Below are positions 29,184-37,680 of a stretch of 64,000 nucleotides of DNA, piece after piece. Made by a program: the position numbers and the translations under genes. Below the pieces are notes generated by a model. The model made no database searches. It had not been told where the DNA came from and was given only the letters and a program-made list of their open reading frames with translations. Source of the stretch: Bacteroidota bacterium (lineage in GTDB: Bacteria; Bacteroidota; Bacteroidia; Chitinophagales; LD1); the NCBI GenBank assembly GCA_947475165.1, contig CANJLD010000004.1:73791-137790 (forward strand), given 5' to 3'. The first letter of the stretch is position 1. Each line of letters opens with the position of its first letter.

Positions 29184-31676
29184 CTATTCGTTCTCTAAAT
29201 TCTTACGAACAGTAAAGCGGAAGGTAGTTCCCTTATCCGGTTCAGAGTCGAACCATATTCTGCCACCGTGTAGCGTAACAATCTTTTTGCAAATAGCCAG
29301 ACCTACACCGGTGCCGGGATATTCCATCTCGGTATGCAACCTCTGAAAAATCTGGAATACTTTTTCTTTAAACTCGGGTCTAATACCAATGCCGTTATCG
29401 CCCACACCAAATTCCCATTCAGTTTCGTGTTCGGTGCAGGTTATAGTTATAATCGGTTGCTTCTCTTTCACAAACTTAATTCCGTTATCAATTAAGTTCT
29501 GAAATAATTGGTAAAGTTGATTAGGCTCAGCTGTAATAACCGGTAAGGCTGAAATCAGTATTTCTGCATTGCTTGCTTTAATGGTGCTTTCCAAACCTCT
29601 TTCTACATCATTCAGCACTTCGTTTAAATCTGTTTTTATAAACGGTTTAGGTGCAGAAGAAATGCGCGAGTAGTTCAGTAAATCAAGAATGAGCGTTTGC
29701 ATCCGCTTGGCACCGCTTACCGAAAAATCGATAAACTCTACAGCTTCCGGGTCCAGTTTGTCTTTGTATCGCATCTCGAGCAATTGCAGATAACTGGCAA
29801 TAGTGCGCAGAGGTCCCTGTAAATCGTGCGAAGCTACATACGCAAAACGTTCCAGTTCATCATTGGAGCGCTGGAGCAGGGTTGCGCGTTTTTCCAGTTC
29901 GTTCTGCACCTGTTTTAAATCTGAAATATCAAATACCATCACCATGCCGTAAATAATTTCACCCTTTCCGTTTCGAATAGGAAGGTGATATACTTTCAAT
30001 GAGCGGTTAAAGAAGTTCTGGTCGGTTTCGCTGCTTTCACCGGCTAATATGCCGCGGTAAATTTTCTCGGCACGTTCGCGCTCGGTTTCGCGTATAGTTT
30101 CAAAAACAGTTTTGCCTTCTATCTCGCTTTTTTTCTTGCTTACAATACCTACCAATGGTCCTTCTGCCAAAATAAATTTCAAGTCCTTATCGAAAATAAA
30201 CATAGCAGCCTTAGGCAAGTTACGAGCAATTTCGCGGTAGAGTTGTTCCGAAAGTTTCAGTTCTTCTTTTGCCTCTTTTATAGCGGTAATGTCGGTAGCT
30301 ACACCAAGAATGTTAGTGTTGTTGCCGGTAAAAGAAGGGATAGGTTTTTTAACCTGTTGTAGCCAAACCGTTTTAAAGGTTTCAGGATTTACAAAGCCCT
30401 GTTCAGGAAACTGCACCTCGTTACCAGCTTTCAATACAGCTTCATCCTGCTCTTTAAATTCTTCTATTTCTTCGGCTGTAAAATTCTGTTCGGTATCATA
30501 ATGCCCTTCCATTTGGTCGGTGGTCATACCATAAAAATGTGCGGTGGCTTTATTGACGAGAAGAAATTTGCCGTCCTGATCTTTCACAAAAATAAGGTTA
30601 GGCGTACTGTCAATAATCAAGCGCAAAAAGTCTTTTTGTTTCTGCACTTCTTTGGTACGTTCACGTACTTTTTCTTCCAAGTCGGTATTTAGTTGCTGTA
30701 ATAATTGCTCGTTGTGCTTTCGGTCGCTGATATCTCGCACGTGCATCAGCAACGCCTGCTTTTCCTGAAATTCAATAGGGGCAACACTTACTTCAATAGG
30801 AATAGTAGTGCTGTCTTTGCGCACACATTCGCTTTCAAACTTGGTTATTTCGCCACTGATAATTTTTGGCTGACGCGCCTTCATCATTTCGTGAAGCCGC
30901 ACAGGTGAAACATCGTAAATTGTTTTGCCAATAATCATACTCTTATCGGTGCATTGATGCAATTTGCAGGTAGCATCGTTTACATCCAGAATAACTCCTT
31001 CGTTGCTTTCAATGTAAATAGCATCTGGTGAGTTCACAAAAATATCGCGGAAACGTTTCTCGCTGTTCTTCAAAGATATTTCGGCTAAGCGTCTTTCTCT
31101 AATCTGTTCTGATAGCTTTTCGTTGGCTTCTGAAAGCTGACGGGTGCGCGTAATCACTTTGCTTTCTAAATCTTCTTTGGCTTCGGTAAGTTCCTGCTCC
31201 AGCGCACGCTGTTGAGTAATTACAGAGCTCACAACAATGGCTCCCATAAACTCACCGGTATCGGCAGTAAGCGGTTTGCCGTTCATGCGTACCCAAAGTG
31301 CTTCACCGTTTTTCTTCTTCACCTGAATATCGTAACTGTCCGAAACTCCTTTTTTGCGCAGCTCTAATTTTGCGCGGGCAAGCTTGATGTTCTCTTCGCT
31401 GTAAAGCAGTTGGAAAATATCCTTGCCCACTACTTCCTCAAGCGTGTAACCCAGATTCTTACAGAAACGTTCGTTAGCATACACCACCTCACCGGTTGAG
31501 TTTACACAATAAATTCCTTCGTTAATTGCTTCCACCAGGTTGCGGAAATGAATGTTCAACTCTGTTCCTGCATTGCCGGATACCCGTATGTATTGCTCAG
31601 GTGTATGCTTTTGGTCCATAGTTGAAAGGAATTCGAAAATAGTATTTTCCACTTCAGATTGCTGTAAGTTCCCCAT
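29184..31676 (-). CDS. Multi-PAS sensor histidine kinase
   Basis: 830 residues with no transmembrane segment, so probably a cytosolic sensor. Four PAS-like domains are seen at about 40-150, 205-325, 350-470 and 480-595 (for example AINEGIYCVNSTGEVVYANE and STPNLIFVKDQDGKFLLVN), joined by coiled coils. Then come a HisKA domain with phospho-acceptor His in YVASHDLQGPLRTI and a HATPase domain with N-box QNLIDNGIKFV, G1 GVGDNGIGI and G2 GTGVGLAICKKI. The ATG at 31676 is preferred over the adjacent TTG. No response regulator gene is adjacent. It is divergent from nuoF. The ligand is unknown. Confidence 0.93.
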   Translation of the reverse strand: MGNLQQSEVENTIFEFLSTMDQKHTPEQYIRVSGNAGTELNIHFRNLVEAINEGIYCVNSTGEVVYANERFCKNLGYTLEEVVGKDIFQLLYSEENIKLARAKLELRKKGVSDSYDIQVKKKNGEALWVRMNGKPLTADTGEFMGAIVVSSVITQQRALEQELTEAKEDLESKVITRTRQLSEANEKLSEQIRERRLAEISLKNSEKRFRDIFVNSPDAIYIESNEGVILDVNDATCKLHQCTDKSMIIGKTIYDVSPVRLHEMMKARQPKIISGEITKFESECVRKDSTTIPIEVSVAPIEFQEKQALLMHVRDISDRKHNEQLLQQLNTDLEEKVRERTKEVQKQKDFLRLIIDSTPNLIFVKDQDGKFLLVNKATAHFYGMTTDQMEGHYDTEQNFTAEEIEEFKEQDEAVLKAGNEVQFPEQGFVNPETFKTVWLQQVKKPIPSFTGNNTNILGVATDITAIKEAKEELKLSEQLYREIARNLPKAAMFIFDKDLKFILAEGPLVGIVSKKKSEIEGKTVFETIRETERERAEKIYRGILAGESSETDQNFFNRSLKVYHLPIRNGKGEIIYGMVMVFDISDLKQVQNELEKRATLLQRSNDELERFAYVASHDLQGPLRTIASYLQLLEMRYKDKLDPEAVEFIDFSVSGAKRMQTLILDLLNYSRISSAPKPFIKTDLNEVLNDVERGLESTIKASNAEILISALPVITAEPNQLYQLFQNLIDNGIKFVKEKQPIITITCTEHETEWEFGVGDNGIGIRPEFKEKVFQIFQRLHTEMEYPGTGVGLAICKKIVTLHGGRIWFDSEPDKGTTFRFTVRKNLENE

Positions 31677-31793
31677 CAATATAAAGGGTTATTGCGCTTT
31701 GCGCAAGGCAGCGCGGCTTTATGCCTGTTGAAACTTTCTTTTGAGATATTCCTCTATGAAATTACATTCGTGCCCTTATAAACGAGTTAAGTA

Positions 31794-33161
31794 ATGGGCA
31801 AAAAAATTCTCTTAGAACACTTTAACGTTCCCGGTATAGAAACCTATGAAGTTTACCGCAAAACAGGCGGTTATGCTTCAGTAGAAAAAGCTTTGAAGAT
31901 GACCCCCACAGAAATTGTGGAAGAAGTGAAGAAAAGCGGACTGCGCGGCAGAGGTGGCGCGGGTTTCCCTACCGGTATGAAATGGAGTTTTATTGGCAAG
32001 AACAATCCTACGCATCACTTGGTATGCAATGCCGATGAATCAGAGCCCGGAACTTTCAAGGACCGTTATTTGATGGAGAAACTTCCTCACTTGCTGGTGG
32101 AAGGAATGATTACTTCAAGCATTGCTTTAGAAGCGCATCTTTCCTACATCTATATCCGCGGAGAATATATGTGGGTGTATCGCATTCTGGAGCGCGCTAT
32201 TAACGAAGCGTATGCTAACGGATGGTTGGGTAAGAACATTAAAGGCAGCGGCTTCGATTTAGATTTACACGTAACCTGCGGTGCCGGTGCTTATATCTGC
32301 GGTGAGGAAACTGCTTTGATTGAAAGCCTGGAAGGCAAGCGCGGTAACCCGCGTATTAAGCCGCCTTTCCCTGCGGTGGTTGGTTTGTATGGCAACCCTA
32401 CGGTAGTGAACAATGTGGAAACCATTATGGATGTGCCGTGGATTATAATGAACGGTGGTGAGGAGTTTGCCAAGATTGGTATTGGTAAAAGCACGGGGAC
32501 AAAATTGATTTCTGCATCTGGAAATATCAAGAAGCCGGGTGTGTATGAAATAGAACTGAACGTACCGGTAGAAGAATTTGTAATGAGCGATGAGTATTGC
32601 GGGGGTATGCAAACCGATAGGCCGTTGAAGGCATGTGTACCGGGTGGTTCATCTGTTCCAATTCTTCCTTCTGAGTTATTATTTAAAACCGCTAAAGGCG
32701 AACAGCGTTTAATGACTTACGAAAGTATGAGCGATGGCGGCTTTGCTACCGGTAGCATGATTGGCTCGGGCGGCTTTATTGTGTATGACGACCGCCAGTG
32801 CATTGTGCGCAACACCTGGAATTTCTCGCGTTTCTATCACCACGAAAGCTGCGGACAGTGTTCGCCTTGCCGCGAAGGAACGGGTTGGCTGGAAAAAGTA
32901 ACCTGGCGTTTAGAGCACGGCTACGGAAAAATGGAAGACATTGATTTGCTTTGGGATATACAACGCAAGATTGAAGGCAATACTATTTGCCCTCTGGGCG
33001 ATGCGGCTGCATGGCCCGTGGCTGCAGCTATCCGCCATTTCCGCCACGAGTTTGAATACCATGTTCGCTTCCCCGAAAAAATAAAAGACCGCAAACACTT
33101 TGAATACGAGCCCTGGGAAAAGGTGAAGTATATGATGAAGGAAGAGGCGGTGGGTGTGTAA
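31794..33161 (+). CDS. nuoF: NADH-quinone oxidoreductase subunit F
   Basis: NADH- and FMN-binding subunit of complex I. The 455 residues show the FMN/NADH motif GLRGRGGAGFPTGMKW, NADESEPGTFKDR, CGAGAYICGEETALIESLEGKRG split across the core, and the 4Fe-4S ligands CGQCSPC with a fourth Cys in NTICPLGDAAA. The start ATG at 31794 gives MGKKILLEHFN. A TACATTCG box at 31763-31770 is a possible -7 element. No other nuo gene is within the window, so this copy is separated from nuoE/nuoG, which is unusual. Other NADH-dependent flavoprotein dehydrogenases share this fold, but the length and C-terminus fit NuoF best. Confidence 0.92.
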   Translation: MGKKILLEHFNVPGIETYEVYRKTGGYASVEKALKMTPTEIVEEVKKSGLRGRGGAGFPTGMKWSFIGKNNPTHHLVCNADESEPGTFKDRYLMEKLPHLLVEGMITSSIALEAHLSYIYIRGEYMWVYRILERAINEAYANGWLGKNIKGSGFDLDLHVTCGAGAYICGEETALIESLEGKRGNPRIKPPFPAVVGLYGNPTVVNNVETIMDVPWIIMNGGEEFAKIGIGKSTGTKLISASGNIKKPGVYEIELNVPVEEFVMSDEYCGGMQTDRPLKACVPGGSSVPILPSELLFKTAKGEQRLMTYESMSDGGFATGSMIGSGGFIVYDDRQCIVRNTWNFSRFYHHESCGQCSPCREGTGWLEKVTWRLEHGYGKMEDIDLLWDIQRKIEGNTICPLGDAAAWPVAAAIRHFRHEFEYHVRFPEKIKDRKHFEYEPWEKVKYMMKEEAVGV

Positions 33162-33200
33162 AGAGAAGCTGGCGATAACAACAACTTCTGTAAATGCAGT

Positions 33201-33800
33201 ATGGTAAACATCTTTAACATACTCGAAGAAATCAGGCAATTAAAACAAACATTTTACTTAATGTTTGAAAAACCAGTTTTTCTGAAAGAAGCAGAAATTG
33301 GAGTACCTCTTGAACCGGTAAATTACGAACACTTTAAAAGCGACCTTGACGAAAATCTGAGCAGGTTCGGTTTCAAAAGCCAGCCAAACGATTTTTTCAA
33401 TCCACAAATCAGCAAAGCTGAATTTTGGAAATTGCGAAACGCAAACATTAACCGTTCGGTAGTGTTGCTTCAAATCAACCAAGCCATAACGTTGAATGAA
33501 CTGGTTGCGTTGGTGCAGGGGGTAAAATATACGTTAGGTAAAGTAACGGGGTATGTTCCGTTTATTAATGAAGTAGGTATGCAGATTATTGTGCTATGCA
33601 ATAAAATTACAAACGCTGAAAACACCGTAAATTCTGTTGATACGTATAGCAATCAAAGAGCGATTATTCAAAGTATGTTTGTGGTTGATAATACCAACAG
33701 AAAATATTACAGTTCCATAACTGTATTGCAAACAGTAACCAGCCAAATACAAGCGGCAATTGAGAAGCAAATTTTGGTACAGTTAATTCCGGTGGATTAG
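33201..33800 (+). CDS. Hypothetical protein
   Basis: 199 residues, no family recognised. The N-terminus is charged and helical (MVNIFNILEEIRQLKQTF). The middle has a hydrophobic stretch (TGYVPFINEVGMQIIVLCNK) that is short for a membrane segment. The C-terminus is helical and Gln-rich. There is no signal peptide. It starts 39 bases after nuoF on the same strand and could share its transcript, but its Asn/Thr-rich composition and lack of relatives look accessory. A helix-turn-helix gene follows 129 bases later. Confidence 0.7.
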   Translation: MVNIFNILEEIRQLKQTFYLMFEKPVFLKEAEIGVPLEPVNYEHFKSDLDENLSRFGFKSQPNDFFNPQISKAEFWKLRNANINRSVVLLQINQAITLNELVALVQGVKYTLGKVTGYVPFINEVGMQIIVLCNKITNAENTVNSVDTYSNQRAIIQSMFVVDNTNRKYYSSITVLQTVTSQIQAAIEKQILVQLIPVD

Positions 33801-33929
33801 ATTTTACATTTTGTTTATACAGTTCTTGGTCGCTTGACCAACAACTATAATTCCTAACACTCTTTCACTTTCCCGCACACAATAATCTCCCACAAATTCA
33901 GTTTTCAAATTATACCAAACGTACAATTT

Positions 33930-34307
33930 ATGGCTATCCATGTATTAGAAAACTATGTATCGGTAGAGGAGTATGCCAAGCTGTGCGGCAAAACAAGGCG
34001 CGCTATTATGGACCGCATAAAAGCCAACGGTGTTTCGGCAATTAAAGTAGATGGCTACTACGCTATAAATGTAATTGCCAGCCCACCGGTTAAACATAAC
34101 CACCCCTCTGCCCGAGAAACCAAAAGCAGTGTGCATGTAGCGCACCACGAGTTGCGCTGTGTAATTACCTGGTGTTGGGGCAAACGGTATCGCTGCTATC
34201 CGTTCCTTCGCGCCATTATCAACGGCAAAATAGAAGGCTGGCTGATTGGCGATGAGGTCTTCGCCAAGGCAGAAGACTTAGAAGCCTTCCGCAAAAAGCG
34301 CGATTAA
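33930..34307 (+). CDS. Small DNA-binding protein with two excisionase/MerR-like winged helices
   Basis: 125 residues. Residues about 8-48 (YVSVEEYAKLCGKTRRAIM, followed by a wing around AIKVDGYYAI) look like a helix-turn-helix of the excisionase type. The C-terminal part (about 90-125: FLRAIINGKIEGWLIGDEVF then AEDLEAFRKKR) repeats the same wing pattern. The middle (about 50-80) is Pro/His-rich. The gene stops 70 bases before a 5-copy, 41-bp palindromic tandem array, which makes that array a natural candidate for its binding sites. No integrase or phage gene is nearby. The function is inferred. Confidence 0.75.
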   Translation: MAIHVLENYVSVEEYAKLCGKTRRAIMDRIKANGVSAIKVDGYYAINVIASPPVKHNHPSARETKSSVHVAHHELRCVITWCWGKRYRCYPFLRAIINGKIEGWLIGDEVFAKAEDLEAFRKKRD

Positions 34308-34377
34308 CTCCGTTTTCTTTTCTCCTATTGTCTCCGTAAATTCCACGGCAATACTATCCGCTCAGCAATCGTTTCTT

Positions 34378-34582
34378 TTTGTCACCCGCTAACGCTTGCC
34401 AATTGGTAAGCGTTATTATTTGTCAAACGCTAACGTTTCCTATACTCCGAACGTTGCCGGTTGTCAAAAGTTAACGCTTGGAGATCAGCAAGCGTTAGCG
34501 TTTGACAAATGCTGACGATTGTAGAATTAGCTACGTTATCATTTGTCATCAGTTGACGTTTGCTAACCGGGAAGCATCGTTA
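34378..34582. repeat. Five tandem 41-bp units, each with an internal inverted repeat
   Basis: Units begin at 34378, 34419, 34460, 34501 and 34542, with no insertions or deletions. Each starts with a form of TTTGTCA, continues with G(C/T)T(A/G)ACGnTTGC and, in four of five, ends with (A)CGTTA as the inverted partner. Unit 1 alone holds a 26-bp near-perfect palindrome (34390-34415). The arms 34418-34435 and 34493-34510 are perfect 18-bp inverted copies. The period of 41 bp is close to four helical turns, so sites would face the same side of the DNA. The flanking bases 34308-34377 show no feature. Confidence 0.9.
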
Positions 34583-34761
34583 AATTGGTTTAAATGCCAT
34601 CTGCTAATTGCCGGAAGCCATAAATGCTTCTGTGCCGGCTCTTACCGAGCGGCAGTTTGTCATATTTTTTCCGCTGCAATACAAATTGCTTTCATTACGG
34701 ATGTGGTATTTTGCATTTCAGTCAAGCAATATATATTGCATACTAATCATTAACCCAAACT
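34583..34761 (+). promoter_or_regulatory. Upstream region of the DUF4476 gene
   Basis: A/T-rich stretch between the 41-bp array and the ATG at 34762. TATTTTGC at 34707-34714 resembles a -7 box, with a TTGC about 19 bases upstream (34687-34690). No other element or gene was seen. Confidence 0.35.
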
Positions 34762-35655
34762 ATGGCTAAGAAATTATATCTGCTGGCGGTATTATTTATT
34801 GGTGCAATAACAGCACAAGCCGGCTTCTACTCGCACGTAACCATTTACAGCGAAGACCACTTAAAGTTTACGGTTTACCTGAATGGCGAAAAGAAAAATG
34901 ATGAACCGCAGGAGCGGGTGCGCATTATCAACCTTACCCAATCGTATTATAAACTGAAGATTGAGTTTGAAGATGTTTCTATACCACCAATTGAGAGAAA
35001 AATATTTCAGCTAACCGATGCGCACGGAAGCCCGGTGGATGCTACGCACATGATTAAGAAAACCAACAAGGGCGAATACGTTCTCCGTTGGCAATCGCAA
35101 ACCACTTACCCCGGTTATATTGAAGACCGCCCTACGGTTGTAGTTGTAAATGGCGGAGGAAATACGGTAGTGCGCGAAACCACCACTACCGAAACACAGG
35201 GCATTGCACCTCCGGTTCCCGGTGGAGTTAATATGAGTTTTGGTGTACCGGGTGGCAGCATCAGCATTAACAATGGTGCACCGGTAGTGCCTGCGCAAAC
35301 TACTACCACTACTACCACCTATTCTTCTTCTACAGCAGCACCGGTTGCCGCTTCAACCGATTGCAAAGGAACTATTTTAAGCACCAGCGATTTTTCTTCG
35401 GCATTAAGCAGTATAAAAGCACGCAGCAGCGAAGAAGGAAAGTTGAGTTCTGCCAAGCAAATTTTATCGTCTAACTGCTTTGCAGTAGAGCAGGTAAAGC
35501 AAGTAATTAGGTTGTTTACCACCGAAAGCGTAAAACTCGACTTAGCCAAGTTTGCGTTTGACCACACGCTTGATAAAGGCAATTACTTTAAACTCAACAG
35601 CGAATTTAAAGAGGAGAGTAGTATTGATGAATTGAGCAAGGCAACTACTAAATAG
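34762..35655 (+). CDS. DUF4476 secreted protein
   Basis: 297 residues. A signal peptide (MAKKLYLLAVLFIGAITAQA) is followed by a beta-rich N-terminal part (about 21-115; HVTIYSEDHLKFTVYLNGEK), a Gly/Thr/Val-rich linker containing a long Thr run (about 180-205), and a C-terminal DUF4476 helical domain (about 207-295; FSSALSSIKARSSEEGKLSS). DUF4476 proteins are common Bacteroidota envelope proteins of unknown role. The gene is followed 51 bases later by an M48 protease gene. Its upstream region contains the 41-bp palindromic array, so control by the neighbouring helix-turn-helix protein is possible. Confidence 0.88.
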   Translation: MAKKLYLLAVLFIGAITAQAGFYSHVTIYSEDHLKFTVYLNGEKKNDEPQERVRIINLTQSYYKLKIEFEDVSIPPIERKIFQLTDAHGSPVDATHMIKKTNKGEYVLRWQSQTTYPGYIEDRPTVVVVNGGGNTVVRETTTTETQGIAPPVPGGVNMSFGVPGGSISINNGAPVVPAQTTTTTTTYSSSTAAPVAASTDCKGTILSTSDFSSALSSIKARSSEEGKLSSAKQILSSNCFAVEQVKQVIRLFTTESVKLDLAKFAFDHTLDKGNYFKLNSEFKEESSIDELSKATTK

Positions 35656-35706
35656 TAGTTGCCGAATATTTGTATTTCTTTTCTTTGTTGAACACAAACA
35701 CTCGCC

Positions 35707-37008
35707 ATGAAAAAACTTTCTCTTCTTCTCCTGATAATCTGCATCGGGCTATCATTACAAACTTTTGCTGCTCCGGTTGATTCCATTCAGGCAACTGATA
35801 GTTTAACTGCTACTGCAACACAAACAACAACTGTATTTAATGTTGACAGCGCCACGCACCAATGGTTAAGCACTTTGAATGGAGCAGCGCGTGAGAAATC
35901 TGATTCGTATTTCGAAGGCGGTTATGTTTTGCAGGTGGTGAATTTGTTTTATGGTTTGCTTGTAGCGTTGGTGTTTCTAAAACTCGGTTTAGGTAAACAA
36001 ATGAAATGCATTGCCGGTAAAGTACAGAACGTAAATCTTCAAAACCTTATTTATGTAATACTTTACTTTTTACTGGCGTGGGTACTTTCGTTTCCGCTTA
36101 GTGTTTATACAGATTATTTCCGCGAGCATCAATACGGATTATCCAACCTCACCTTTGTCGACTGGCTTATACAGAATTTACAAGGCTTAGGTGTGGGAAT
36201 TATTTTAGGCGCACCAATGGTTACCTTTCTTTATGTGGCACTGCGCAAAACAGGGCAGCGTTGGTGGCTCTGGGGAGCCAGTGGTAGTATCATATTTATA
36301 ATGTTCATCTCGTTTTTAGCACCAGTGTTTATATCCCCCATCTTCAATAAATATGAAGCGCTGGAAGAAGGAAAATTGAAAGATGAAATACTGGCTATGG
36401 CACGCGCCAACGATATTTCGGCAGAAAACGTTTACCGGTTCGATGCTTCTAAACAAACCAAAAGGGTAAGCGCGAACGTTAGCGGCTTTGCCAGCACAAC
36501 AAGAATTTCTTTGAACGATAATTTATTGAACCGGTGCACACCAGAAGAAATAAAAGCAGTAATGGGTCACGAAATGGGGCATTATGTTCTCAATCACGTA
36601 TACAAGGGCGTAATTGAGTTTGGTGTGTTGATATTTATTGTGTTCGCGCTTTTAAACTGGGCGTTGAATAAATTAATAGCTACAAGAGGTGCAGCGTGGG
36701 GAATTGAAAGCATTAGCGATGTTGCCGGGCTTCCGTTGCTTGCTTTCCTTATCTCGTTTATTTTCTTTTTCGCCACACCGGTAACTAATACTATGATTCG
36801 CACGCAAGAAATGGAAGCCGACCAGTTTGGTTTAAACGCTGCCCGCGAACCCGATGCCGAAGCACATGTAGATATGATGCTATCGGAATACCGCAAAGTA
36901 GACCCGGGCAAATGGGAAGAAATTTTCTTCTTCGACCACCCAAGCGGAAGAGTGCGAATTGAAACCGCCATGAAATGGAAAGCGGAACATTTGAAGGATT
37001 GTAAATGA
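35707..37008 (+). CDS. M48 family membrane metalloprotease (Ste24/HtpX-like)
   Basis: 433 residues. An N-terminal signal or membrane segment is followed by several transmembrane helices and the zinc-binding site GHEMGHYVLNH (HExxH), with the third ligand expected in MEADQFGLNAAREPDAEAH. It matches Ste24-type CAAX proteases and their bacterial relatives, which process or degrade membrane proteins. The N-terminal membrane domain (CAAX-protease N domain: FPLSVYTDYFREHQYGLSN) supports Ste24 over HtpX. A strong hairpin terminator lies just past the stop codon. Confidence 0.92.
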   Translation: MKKLSLLLLIICIGLSLQTFAAPVDSIQATDSLTATATQTTTVFNVDSATHQWLSTLNGAAREKSDSYFEGGYVLQVVNLFYGLLVALVFLKLGLGKQMKCIAGKVQNVNLQNLIYVILYFLLAWVLSFPLSVYTDYFREHQYGLSNLTFVDWLIQNLQGLGVGIILGAPMVTFLYVALRKTGQRWWLWGASGSIIFIMFISFLAPVFISPIFNKYEALEEGKLKDEILAMARANDISAENVYRFDASKQTKRVSANVSGFASTTRISLNDNLLNRCTPEEIKAVMGHEMGHYVLNHVYKGVIEFGVLIFIVFALLNWALNKLIATRGAAWGIESISDVAGLPLLAFLISFIFFFATPVTNTMIRTQEMEADQFGLNAAREPDAEAHVDMMLSEYRKVDPGKWEEIFFFDHPSGRVRIETAMKWKAEHLKDCK

Positions 37009-37013
37009 TTTTA

Positions 37014-37055
37014 AAGAGAGATGCCATCGCTACAAGCGATGGCATCTCTCTTTTT
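37014..37055. terminator. Bidirectional terminator between M48 protease and Nudix genes
   Basis: AGAGAGATGCCATCGCT pairs perfectly with AGCGATGGCATCTCTCT (17 bp, 3-base loop), followed by TTTT. It serves the plus-strand protease and sits directly behind the stop of the convergent Nudix gene. Confidence 0.9.
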
Positions 37056-37677
37056 ACTGCTGATACTTACTTATCAAATCCCAAACCAACAAATAGCATT
37101 CGCGCTGGTAATTTTGCAAATCGCTCTTTTTTACCCAGCGAACTTCATCAATATCTTCTTCCTTTTGTGGTTTTAGTTTAAGCTGTTTTGGTTTTGCCTT
37201 CATCACATACCAACTTGTTGCCTTCAACGAGTTTTTTCCTTTCAACCGGTAAGCATGGTAGGTAATAATCGGATTATCTGTAACGCTTGCAATCAATACA
37301 CCGGTTTCTTCTTCTACTTCGCGTTTGGCTCCGTCAATTATTGTTTCAGGGTCTTCAATTTTTCCTTTTGGTAAATCCCATTTACCTCTGCGGTGAATCA
37401 TCAGCAACTCATCTTTCTCATTAAACACAATTCCGCCACCGGCAATTATCATCTTCACTTGTCCACGAAAGTTGCGCATTACCTTCTCGGCATTGGTGGT
37501 AATAGCCAGCACGTTCCGGTTGGTTTTACCATCAAAGAAAGTTTCGGAGTGGCTGAAAAATTTCTCTATTTCTCTTTCATCTCTGAAAATGGCAGCAAAT
37601 TTTTTATTCATTTGCGTGCGGTCACTCGTGACCTTCACCACCGAATCATTGTAGTAAATTTTAAAATCTCTATCCAT
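37054..37677 (-). CDS. Nudix hydrolase
   Basis: 207 residues. The N-terminal half (about 1-70) is not a Nudix fold and is specific to this Bacteroidota group (DFKIYYNDSVVKV). The C-terminal domain has a canonical Nudix box (G-x5-E-x7-REVEEETGV) preceded by RGKWDLPKGK. Family members hydrolyse nucleoside diphosphate derivatives; the substrate is not evident. The start codon at 37677 is only 3 bases from that of divergent pyrE, so the promoter must lie inside pyrE or very close to the start. Confidence 0.9.
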   Translation of the reverse strand: MDRDFKIYYNDSVVKVTSDRTQMNKKFAAIFRDEREIEKFFSHSETFFDGKTNRNVLAITTNAEKVMRNFRGQVKMIIAGGGIVFNEKDELLMIHRRGKWDLPKGKIEDPETIIDGAKREVEEETGVLIASVTDNPIITYHAYRLKGKNSLKATSWYVMKAKPKQLKLKPQKEEDIDEVRWVKKSDLQNYQRECYLLVWDLISKYQQ

Positions 37678-37680
37678 TGT

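Noticed and set aside
31686-31710. Terminator or regulator at the TTGCGC-TTT-GCGCAA palindrome between the kinase and nuoF
   Set aside because: No U-run, and it lies in a divergent 5' region; it is too short to call a binding site.
34378-34582. CRISPR array
   Set aside because: The units follow each other without unique spacers, differ from one another and are palindromic throughout; no cas genes are near.
37393-37680. N-terminal extension of PyrE
   Set aside because: It runs antisense through the conserved Nudix domain; PyrE homologs begin at the ATG at 37681.
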